A stretch of DNA of 5,341 bases from the NCBI GenBank assembly GCA_018241165.1, contig JAFEEK010000085.1, positions 1 through 5,341 on the forward strand, read 5' to 3'. A program made the translations under genes and the position numbers. The stretch is from Pseudomonadota bacterium (GTDB lineage: Bacteria > Pseudomonadota > Gammaproteobacteria > Xanthomonadales > Rhodanobacteraceae). The notes beneath the pieces were generated by a model. The model did not search any database, was not told where the DNA came from, and saw only the letters and a list, made by a program, of their open reading frames with translations. Shown here piece by piece: positions 1-5,341 of this stretch; position 1 is the stretch's first letter, and every line of letters begins with the position of its first letter.

Positions 1-511
1 GCTGAACCTGAAAGGCTTCTCGCGCGTCGACCGCGACGGCATGGACACGATGGATCTGAACGAAGGCATCGAAAGCGCGCTGATGATCGCGCAGCACCAG
101 TTGCGTGATCGCGTCAAAGTGGTCAAGCACCTGCAAGCGCTGCCCAAGGTGCGCTGCATGCCCTCGCAGATGAACCAGGTGTTCTTGAACCTGATCACGA
201 ACGCCGCGCAGGCGATCGACGGCGACGGCACCCTGACCATAGCCAGCCACGTGGACGGCGGCCATGTGCAGATGGATTTCACCGATACCGGTTGCGGCAT
301 TCCCGACGACGTGTTGCCGAAGATTTTCGATCCGTTCTTCACGACCAAACCCGTCGGCGAAGGCACGGGGCTGGGACTTTCCATCGTGCACAAGATCGTC
401 AAGGGCCACGGCGGCTCGATCAAAGTGCGAACGACGCCCAGAAAAGGCACCACGTTCTCGGTTAGCCTGCCGGTCGATGGCAGCGGCGCGGCCGCGGCCA
501 ATGCCGCCTGA
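1..511 (+). CDS. Sensor histidine kinase, C-terminal part (5' end outside window)
   Basis: This is the ATP-binding end of a two-component sensor kinase, which would autophosphorylate on a histidine and pass the phosphate to the regulator encoded just downstream. The reading frame is open from nt 2 to the TGA at 509-511, giving 169 visible residues. The ATG at 41 is internal, because the sequence before it (LNLKGFSRVDRDG) already reads as the end of a DHp helix and its linker. The HATPase_c motifs are all present in order. The N box is at about residues 56-72 (MNQVFLNLITNAAQAI), the G1 box DTGCG at 95-99, the F box FDPFF at 109-113 and the G2 box GTGLG at 121-125. The phosphorylatable His and any sensor or membrane domains lie upstream, so the signal is unknown. 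The frame ends in an Ala/Gly-rich tail typical of this kinase class. The family call is firm; the specific system is not recognised. Confidence 0.95.
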   Translation, partial: LNLKGFSRVDRDGMDTMDLNEGIESALMIAQHQLRDRVKVVKHLQALPKVRCMPSQMNQVFLNLITNAAQAIDGDGTLTIASHVDGGHVQMDFTDTGCGIPDDVLPKIFDPFFTTKPVGEGTGLGLSIVHKIVKGHGGSIKVRTTPRKGTTFSVSLPVDGSGAAAANAA

Positions 512-515
512 ATCC

Positions 516-1469
516 ATGACCGACAACCCCGCCAATCCGTTGCGCATCCTGATGATCGACGACGAGTCGCGCATCCTGCGCGCGCTCAAGGCACTGCTGC
601 GCGAATACACCGCGTTCACAACCACCAATCCTCTGGAAGCCGCAACTCTCGCCAAGCAGCACGACGTCGACGTGGTCATCTGCGACCAGCGCATGCCGGA
701 AAAAACCGGCGTGGACGTACTGCGCGAAATCAAGGAAACCCATCCGCGCGCGCTGCGCATCCTGCTCACCGGTTATTCCGACCTGAAGGCGGTACTCGGC
801 TCGGTCAACGACGGCGAAGTGTTCCGCTTCGTCAACAAACCCTGGAACAACACCGAGCTGCGCAACCTCGTCGCCAACGCCGGCCAGATCGCGCGCGAAG
901 CTCCCGTCATTGCGCGCGATGCGCTGCCGCAGGCCGAACACGACCGTGCGCGCACCCAGGTCGGCGTCCTCGTAATCGAGGACGACACTGCGGTGCAGCA
1001 ACGCCTGCGCGAGATCCTGCAGCCTTATTACAAGGTGAATTTCGCCAATACCGCCGAGCGCGCGTTGCAGATCATGGAGCAGCAGGAAACCGGCGTCGTG
1101 ATATCCGAAACCGAAGCCGGACGCCGCGACCTGACCAGCCTGCTCAAGGCGCTCAAGCTGCACCACCCGCACATCGCGACGGTAGTCGTGACCGAACGCG
1201 CGAATGCAGCCACCGCGATCGAACTGATCAACGAAGGCCAGGTTTATCGGATGTTATTGAAACCCGTGCGCATGGGCACCTGCCGCCTGAGCGTGGATTC
1301 GGCCATCGGCCGCTACTGGCAATTGAAACAGAACCCGCAGGCCGCGCGACGCTATGTCGCCGCCGCACCGAATGCCGAAAGCTCGACATCCGCGCTGCGC
1401 CTTCCCGCCGCCCTGCTCAATCGCATCCGTTCATTGCCGGGAAGATTGTTGGGGACGGTGCGCGCCTGA
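516..1469 (+). CDS. Response regulator with two tandem receiver (REC) domains and no output domain
   Basis: This 317-residue protein is the likely phosphotransfer partner of the kinase that ends 4 bases upstream, and the two are probably co-transcribed and translationally coupled. REC1 (about residues 9-122) has the acidic pair D15/D16, the phosphoacceptor D57 in CDQRMP, T85 and K108 in NKPW. REC2 (about 149-270) has D156/D157, T226 and K249, but E198 stands where the phosphoacceptor Asp should be. A 45-residue tail rich in Arg, Leu, Ala and Pro follows. There is no HTH, HD-GYP, GGDEF or AAA+ domain, so it may relay or buffer phosphate or act by protein contact; this is inferred. CDQRMP followed by LLTGYSD and FVNKPW resembles receivers of the HupR/RpfG type. 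I chose the ATG at 516 because the receiver fold begins right after it. An in-frame ATG at 501 would add five residues and overlap the kinase stop. Neither start has a clear Shine-Dalgarno sequence. Confidence 0.92.
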   Translation: MTDNPANPLRILMIDDESRILRALKALLREYTAFTTTNPLEAATLAKQHDVDVVICDQRMPEKTGVDVLREIKETHPRALRILLTGYSDLKAVLGSVNDGEVFRFVNKPWNNTELRNLVANAGQIAREAPVIARDALPQAEHDRARTQVGVLVIEDDTAVQQRLREILQPYYKVNFANTAERALQIMEQQETGVVISETEAGRRDLTSLLKALKLHHPHIATVVVTERANAATAIELINEGQVYRMLLKPVRMGTCRLSVDSAIGRYWQLKQNPQAARRYVAAAPNAESSTSALRLPAALLNRIRSLPGRLLGTVRA

Positions 1470-1481
1470 CGGGCGCATCGC

Positions 1482-2465
1482 CTAGTTCCAGACCATATTT
1501 GTCGGGATCTGCTTCAGGTACTGCACGAGCGCCGATACATACGCCATGTCGCGTGCGTTCAGCATTTGCGATTGATAGACGCCGAGCAAGTCCGCTCCCG
1601 GCATGCATGCGCCAAGTTCAGTGCATGTCGTCTGCACGACGAATGAATTCGGGCCGCACGAGCGGCCGTAGGAACACGCCAGGAGATTGAGCGCAAAACG
1701 CATCAGCGCATTGCGTTTCTTCGGGTCGGCAGGCGCAACCGAGGCGAGCTTTTGCTGGAGGTAGTCGGACGACAAATCCAGATCTGCCAGCGCGCCGTTG
1801 GCCATCTCGACGGTGGCATCGTCCGGCCGCTGGGCGATTGCGCTGACTGCGGCATGCAGTGCCGCGTCCGGGCCCTTGTCGGCGAAATACAGCTGGATGG
1901 TCTGGTGCATTTTTTCCGCAAACTCCTCGATCGCGTGCGATTCCAGCAATTGCGCGTATTCGGCCATGTCCGGATCCGACTCGACTTGCGCGCACGCGGC
2001 TTTCATCTGCGCGCGCAACTGAACCTGGTAGGACGTCGCTTCGGACTTGCCCGCGGGCGGCTGATCGTCCGGCGTTTTGGAAACAGCCGCACAATGTCGC
2101 GCGATCAGCAGCGCAAGGTATTTGGCTTGCGGATTTCCGCCGGTTGCCAGGTGTGCCAGCATCGAGAATCGCTCATCCAGCGAAGCGGTGGCATTCTCGA
2201 AAATCTTGTGCGGGTCGTCCGGATTCTTGTACGGATACGCATCCGGGCTTACTCCGGGGTCCTTTTTCGAAGCGGCAGGCGCTGCCGGTGTCGGCGCTGC
2301 CGTAAGCGCGCGCTTGCTGGAAGCTTCCTCGCTCGCAGGCTGAGGCGATTGCACGATGTTTGGCCGCTTTGCGTCGGGCGCTGCCGGCGCAAAAAGAAAT
2401 GCTCGCGCCAGCAGCAGGACCGCGATTGCAGCAATTCCCAGTAGCCAGTACTTGCGCGTTGTCAT
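1482..2465 (-). CDS. Unrecognised membrane-anchored or exported protein with C-terminal cysteine cluster
   Basis: I do not recognise a named family in this 327-residue protein. The N-terminus (MTTRKYWLLG, then a hydrophobic stretch to about residue 27) is a short basic segment plus one membrane helix, read as an uncleaved anchor or signal sequence. Residues about 28-75 are Ala/Pro/Ser/Lys-rich and probably disordered. From about 85 the protein is largely helical, which would suit a TPR- or Sel1-like repeat fold in the periplasm, but no repeat is clear. Six cysteines are present: C125, C158, and a C-terminal set C264, C270, C281 and C287 in the pattern CX5C-X10-CX5C. These could form disulfides in the periplasm or bind a metal. 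The gene is monocistronic as far as the window shows, converging on the response regulator (12-base gap) and diverging from the peptidase gene. A weak GAG lies about 6 bases before the ATG. The coding call is strong, the function is unknown, and similar hypothetical proteins in Xanthomonadales are likely. Confidence 0.85.
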   Translation of the reverse strand: MTTRKYWLLGIAAIAVLLLARAFLFAPAAPDAKRPNIVQSPQPASEEASSKRALTAAPTPAAPAASKKDPGVSPDAYPYKNPDDPHKIFENATASLDERFSMLAHLATGGNPQAKYLALLIARHCAAVSKTPDDQPPAGKSEATSYQVQLRAQMKAACAQVESDPDMAEYAQLLESHAIEEFAEKMHQTIQLYFADKGPDAALHAAVSAIAQRPDDATVEMANGALADLDLSSDYLQQKLASVAPADPKKRNALMRFALNLLACSYGRSCGPNSFVVQTTCTELGACMPGADLLGVYQSQMLNARDMAYVSALVQYLKQIPTNMVWN

Positions 2466-2519
2466 GTTGTCTCAATTTTCCAAAGTGCTTGGATTGGCAA
2501 GCGGAGGTTGAATTGGCGC

Positions 2520-2548
2520 ATTTTGCCAGATTCGACGGGTTCGCTCGA
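2520..2548 (-). promoter_or_regulatory. Possible sigma-70-type promoter for the minus-strand unknown gene
   Basis: Read on the minus strand, TCGAGC (2543-2548) and CAAAAT (2520-2525) are separated by 17 bases, and the -10 lies about 55 bases upstream of the ATG at 2465. The -35 matches the consensus at only three of six positions and the -10 at four of six. It is offered mainly because it sits in the only divergent intergenic region and has the right spacing. Confidence 0.2.
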
Positions 2549-2649
2549 CCGCACCCGGTTAGTCGGTTGATTTGCAGCGCGCACCGACGTCGATCTGATC
2601 GAAACCTGAGCCCGCCATGCCTTTGGGCACAGGTGCGCGGCGGTGACGC

Positions 2650-2658
2650 TGCTAGAGT
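2650..2658 (+). promoter_or_regulatory. Probable extended -10 promoter of the S10 peptidase gene
   Basis: TGCTAGAGT at 2650-2658 is a TGn extended -10 element followed by TAGAGT, 27 bases before the start codon at 2686. Transcription would begin near 2664-2666 and leave a short leader of about 20 bases. No good -35 lies 17-18 bases upstream, which fits an extended -10 promoter. The ribosome binding site is weak (CGGA at 2675-2678, 7 bases before the ATG). Confidence 0.4.
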
Positions 2659-2685
2659 ACGCGGGTTTCCCCACCGGACACCGCC

Positions 2686-4182
2686 ATGCGCATCTATCCG
2701 TTTATCGCCTTGCTCGCGTTCTCCTTGACCACAACCGCTGCGTTTGCCGCCGACGCGCACAAACCGGCAGCGCCGGCCGATGCCGGCGAGAAATCCGAAT
2801 TCAACCTGCCGCCGTTGCCGAAAGACGCGCACGTCGCGCAATCGGTGACGGTCGAGGGCCGCACGCTCAAGTACACCGCGACGGTCGGCTCGTTGCCGGT
2901 GCGCGACGACAAAGGCAAGAAGATTGCCGAGGTCGTGTTCACCGCCTACACGATGGACGGCAAGGATCGGCCGGTCACGTTCGCGCTCAACGGCGGCCCG
3001 GGCGCCTCGTCGGTGTACCTGAACTTCGGCGCGATCGGGCCGAAGAAAGTGCGCTTCGGCGAGGAGGGCGACAACCCGTCCGATCCCGCGACCTTGCTCG
3101 ACAATCCCGGCACATGGCTGGGCTTCACCGATCTGGTCTTCATCGATCCGGTCGGCACCGGCTTCAGCCGCGCCCTGGTCGACGACAAGCAGGCGACCAC
3201 GGATTTCTACAGCACGAACTCCGACATTCATTACCTGTCGCGCATCATCTACGACTGGCTGGTGAAAAACGATCGCATGCAATCGCGCAAATTCCTGATC
3301 GGCGAAAGCTATGGCGGTTTCCGCGGACCGCGCATCACCGAATACATGCAGACGCAACTTGGCGTGGCGATGAACGGCGTGGTGCTGTTGTCGCCGTATC
3401 TGGATCCCGCCGCGTTCGAGGACGGCAACGTCTCGCCGCTGCCATGGATGCTGACCCTGCCCTCGATCGCCGCGGCGAATCTCGAACGCCAGCACAAACT
3501 CGATGCGCAGACGATGGCATCCGTCATCGACTATACGCGTACGACCTACGCGCAGACGCTGATGAAAGGCCGCAGCGATCCGGCGGCGACCGACGCGATG
3601 ATCGCCAAGGTCACCGAACTGACCGGACTGGATCCGGTCTTCGTGAAGCGCTCCGGCGGACGCATCGAGACGCAGGCGTACTTGCGCGAGATCTATCGCG
3701 CCGAAGGCAAGCTCGGCAGCCGCTACGATTCCAACGTCACCGCGTGGGATCCGTTTCCGTTCGCACCGCACCAGATGACCGGCGATCCGATCTTGAACGG
3801 CATCATCGCGCCAACCACAACCGCAATGGTCGATTTCGTCACCCGCGTCGTCGGCTGGAAGATCGACGCACGCTACAACGCGCTCAGCTACCAGGTGAAC
3901 CGGCTCTGGCACGAAGACGACGACGCGAACCTGGGTTCGGTGAAACAGCTACGCGAATCCGTGGCGAACGACCCCGGCCTGCGCGTGCTGATCGCGCATG
4001 GCTGGGACGATCTGTCCTGCCCGTTCATGGCATCGGTGCTGATCGTCGACCAGATGCCGGCGATGGGCGACGCCAGCCGCGTGCAGGTCGAGGAATACGC
4101 CGGCGGCCACATGTTCTACGCGCGCCCCGACAGTCAGTCGCAATTGCGTGCCGATGCGATGAAACTGTTCGGTATTCGTTGA
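2686..4182 (+). CDS. Secreted serine carboxypeptidase-like peptidase, family S10
   Basis: This 498-residue alpha/beta-hydrolase belongs to the S10 serine carboxypeptidase family, which removes C-terminal residues from peptides and is typically exported. A Sec signal peptide covers residues 1-21, with likely cleavage after AFA (A19-F20-A21), followed by an Ala/Pro/Lys linker. S10 hallmarks appear in order: NGGPGASS at 102-109 (oxyanion region), DPVGTGFS at 154-161, the nucleophile elbow GESYGG with Ser208, GWDDLSCPF with the likely catalytic Asp442, and GGHMFY with His475. The triad is therefore complete, and the length is normal for bacterial S10 proteins. The start at 2686 is supported by the signal peptide directly after it and by a promoter-like TGCTAGAGT 27 bases upstream. 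The gene stands alone: its neighbour upstream is divergent and the one downstream convergent, and a strong terminator lies 7 bases after its stop. The exact substrate cannot be told from sequence. Periplasmic or extracellular peptide or oligopeptide turnover is the usual inference. Confidence 0.95.
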   Translation: MRIYPFIALLAFSLTTTAAFAADAHKPAAPADAGEKSEFNLPPLPKDAHVAQSVTVEGRTLKYTATVGSLPVRDDKGKKIAEVVFTAYTMDGKDRPVTFALNGGPGASSVYLNFGAIGPKKVRFGEEGDNPSDPATLLDNPGTWLGFTDLVFIDPVGTGFSRALVDDKQATTDFYSTNSDIHYLSRIIYDWLVKNDRMQSRKFLIGESYGGFRGPRITEYMQTQLGVAMNGVVLLSPYLDPAAFEDGNVSPLPWMLTLPSIAAANLERQHKLDAQTMASVIDYTRTTYAQTLMKGRSDPAATDAMIAKVTELTGLDPVFVKRSGGRIETQAYLREIYRAEGKLGSRYDSNVTAWDPFPFAPHQMTGDPILNGIIAPTTTAMVDFVTRVVGWKIDARYNALSYQVNRLWHEDDDANLGSVKQLRESVANDPGLRVLIAHGWDDLSCPFMASVLIVDQMPAMGDASRVQVEEYAGGHMFYARPDSQSQLRADAMKLFGIR

Positions 4183-4188
4183 TTCACG

Positions 4189-4214
4189 AGCGGCGGCGTC
4201 ACGCCGCCGCTTTT
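4189..4214 (+). terminator. Rho-independent terminator of the S10 peptidase gene
   Basis: A perfect 9-bp GC stem, GCGGCGGCG (4190-4198) and CGCCGCCGC (4202-4210), encloses the 3-base loop TCA. An A-T pair (4189/4211) extends it, and TTTT (4211-4214) follows on the plus strand, 7 bases after the peptidase stop. On the minus strand there is no T run after the stem, so it should act mainly in the plus direction. The loop TCA (4199-4201) is the TGA stop codon of the opposing gene, and the right arm encodes that protein's last Ala residues. Confidence 0.85.
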
Positions 4215-5341
4215 GCTGCTTGCGGATTGCGCCACGCGGCGATGAGCTGTTCGCGCCGCGCCTGCGCCTTTTCCAGATGCGCGTGTTTGATGTGGCCGTA
4301 GCCGCGGATGTGCTCGGGCACACTGGCGATATCGACGGCAAGAGCCAGGTTACCGCGATCCAGTTTTGCCAATAGCTCATCGACCGTGGCGAAGTATTCG
4401 TCGATCAGCGCGCGCTCGGACTTGCGCTCGGCGGTCTTGCCGAAGATGTCGAACGCGCCGCCACGCAAGAACCGCAGTTTCGCCAGCAGCTTGAACGCGC
4501 CGAATACCCATGATCCGTATTCGCCCTTGCGCAGCTTGCCTTCGCTGTCGCGGTGCGCGAGCAGCGGCGGGGCGAGGTGGAAGTGCAGCTTGAAGTCGCC
4601 ATCGAATTGCTCACGGATGCGTTTTTCGAAATCGCCGCTCGTGTACAGGCGCGCGACTTCGTATTCATCCTTGTAGGCCATGAGCTTGAAGGCGTAGCGC
4701 GCGACGGCTTCGCTCAGCGCCGTCGAGCCTGACACTTTCACAGCCTCGGCATTGCGCACCTTGTCCACCAGTGACTTGTATTTCGCGGCGTAGGCGGGGT
4801 TCTGGTAGTCGGTGAGGAAGGCGACGCGGCGGGCTATCTGCTCGTCGAGATTCTGGCTGAGGTTGGCGTCATCCAGCGACGAAGCGATATTGCCCCCTTC
4901 CGGCCTTCGGCCACCTTCCCCCGCAGGCGGGGAAAGGGAAGATCCTGCCGCTTCGCGCACGCGTGCAATGTCGTGCGCAGCCATGCGGCCCCAGTTGAAT
5001 GCGGCCTTGTTCATCTCGATGGCGGCGCCGTTCAATTCCACCGCGCGCATCAAGGCATCGTGCGACAGCGGCACCCAACCCTTTTGCCAGGCGTAGCCGA
5101 GCATGAACAGATTGGCGCCGATGGAATCGCCGAGCAGTTTTACGGCGAGATCCGTGGCATCGACGACATCGGGCATGGTGCCGCCGAGCGCGGTCTTGAC
5201 CGCGTCGATGATGCCGGCTTCCGGGAACTGCATGTCGGGCTTCATGGTGAAGCTGCCCGGCATCGCCTCGTAGGAATTGAGTACGACGTGCGAGCGCCCG
5301 CCGCGAATTTTCGACAGCGACCAGTAGTCGTTAACCACGAC
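4199..5341 (-). CDS. Indolepyruvate:ferredoxin oxidoreductase family protein, C-terminal part (5' end outside window)
   Basis: This is the C-terminal third of a large fused 2-oxoacid:ferredoxin oxidoreductase. Family members are usually around 1,150-1,200 residues. They oxidatively decarboxylate aryl- or branched-chain pyruvates, made by amino-acid transamination, to acyl-CoA and reduce ferredoxin in the cytoplasm. The frame is open to the right edge, so the GTG at 5338 is internal, and 380 residues are visible. Residues about 1-125 are the end of the pyruvate oxidoreductase gamma domain: VVNDYWSLSKIRGGRSH, then GANLFMLGYAWQKGWVPLS and ELNGAAIEMNKAAFNWGR. Residues about 160-370 match the C-terminal domain typical of this fusion (DUF6537-like), with DEQIARRVAFLTDYQNPAYA, YKDEYEVARLYT, LHFHLAPPLLAHRD and IRGYGHIKHAHL. 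The thiamine-diphosphate and iron-sulfur parts lie beyond the window. Between the two domains, about residues 134-150 (SLSPPAGEGGRRPEGG) are encoded by an apparently inserted palindromic repeat. The last residues, KAAA, lie inside the opposing gene's terminator. Confidence 0.92.
   Translation of the reverse strand, partial: VVVNDYWSLSKIRGGRSHVVLNSYEAMPGSFTMKPDMQFPEAGIIDAVKTALGGTMPDVVDATDLAVKLLGDSIGANLFMLGYAWQKGWVPLSHDALMRAVELNGAAIEMNKAAFNWGRMAAHDIARVREAAGSSLSPPAGEGGRRPEGGNIASSLDDANLSQNLDEQIARRVAFLTDYQNPAYAAKYKSLVDKVRNAEAVKVSGSTALSEAVARYAFKLMAYKDEYEVARLYTSGDFEKRIREQFDGDFKLHFHLAPPLLAHRDSEGKLRKGEYGSWVFGAFKLLAKLRFLRGGAFDIFGKTAERKSERALIDEYFATVDELLAKLDRGNLALAVDIASVPEHIRGYGHIKHAHLEKAQARREQLIAAWRNPQAAKAAA
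4892..4938. repeat. REP-like palindromic repeat inserted in frame within the oxidoreductase gene
   Basis: Two hairpins sit side by side. GGCC-TTC-GGCC lies at 4902-4912, and a longer stem lies at 4914-4937 in which CCTTCCCCCGC faces GCGGGGAAAGG with one mismatch. A C-rich outer arm at 4893-4901 can also face the G-rich end at 4931-4938. On the minus strand this reads as SLSPPAGEGGRRPEGG, a translation typical of dispersed intergenic palindromes in GC-rich proteobacteria. It has no stop and keeps the frame. Low-complexity Pro/Gly/Arg sequence here contrasts with the conserved domains on either side. The boundaries are approximate, and copies elsewhere in the genome cannot be seen from this window. 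Confidence 0.65.

Noticed and set aside
264..515. Upstream extension of the response-regulator frame to an ATG at 264
   Set aside because: The extra residues are an Arg/Ser/Pro-rich out-of-frame reading of the kinase ATPase domain. The receiver domain starts only after the ATG at 516.
462..1172. A 236-codon minus-strand frame opposite the response regulator
   Set aside because: It is the antisense shadow of the receiver domains, with no recognisable motif or ribosome binding site.
1462..1476. Hairpin GCGCC-TGACG-GGCGC at the response-regulator stop as a terminator
   Set aside because: It has only five base pairs and no T run on either strand, so it is too weak to call.
2584..2601. CGACGTCG and CGATCTGATCG palindromes as a defined operator
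   Set aside because: Short palindromes of this size are common in such DNA, and no regulator or second copy in the window supports an operator call.
2173..3912. A 579-codon open frame on the minus strand opposite the peptidase and the start of the unknown gene
   Set aside because: It spans two well-supported genes and the promoter region, its translation is His/Arg/Gly-rich without domain motifs, and long antisense frames are expected in GC-rich DNA.
2643..4301. A 552-codon plus-strand frame overlapping the peptidase gene
   Set aside because: It is a very Arg-rich shifted reading of the S10 gene, whose own frame carries the signal peptide and catalytic motifs. The shifted frame also runs through the terminator.
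5336..5338. GTG at 5338 as the start of the minus-strand oxidoreductase gene
   Set aside because: The frame stays open to the window edge, and the sequence at this point is already inside a conserved domain of a much longer protein.

Overview
The window looks like a chromosomal segment of a GC-rich gammaproteobacterium, most likely Xanthomonadales (Xanthomonadaceae/Rhodanobacteraceae type). I infer this from the style of the kinase and receiver proteins, the extended -10 promoter upstream of the peptidase gene, and a palindromic repeat of the kind scattered through such genomes. No phage, plasmid, CRISPR, tRNA or rRNA sequence is visible. The taxonomy is an inference from pattern recognition, not from a search.

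Layout: (1) positions 1-1469, plus strand, hold the 3' end of a sensor histidine kinase gene followed 4 bases later by a response regulator made of two receiver domains and no output domain. They form an evident two-component operon. (2) Positions 1482-2465, minus strand and convergent with the operon (12-base gap), encode an unrecognised exported or membrane-anchored protein with a C-terminal four-cysteine cluster. (3) Positions 2466-2685 are a 220-base divergent intergenic region with a plausible extended -10 promoter for the next gene. (4) Positions 2686-4182, plus strand, encode a secreted serine carboxypeptidase-like (S10) enzyme with its catalytic triad intact. (5) A strong intrinsic terminator at 4189-4214 ends that gene and overlaps the last codons of the opposing gene. 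(6) Positions 4199-5341, minus strand, hold the C-terminal third of a large fused indolepyruvate:ferredoxin oxidoreductase-type protein, which runs off the right edge.

Apart from the kinase/regulator pair, the genes do not form one pathway. The peptidase releases amino acids or peptides outside the cytoplasm, and the 2-oxoacid oxidoreductase probably degrades transaminated amino acids inside it. A shared role in amino-acid catabolism is possible but is only suggested by adjacency.

The points most worth a second look are the palindromic repeat apparently inserted in frame in the oxidoreductase gene, the response regulator whose two receivers align without gaps while the second has Glu at the phosphorylation site, and the terminator whose loop carries the stop codon of the opposing gene. 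I did not find a convincing new multi-gene system here.
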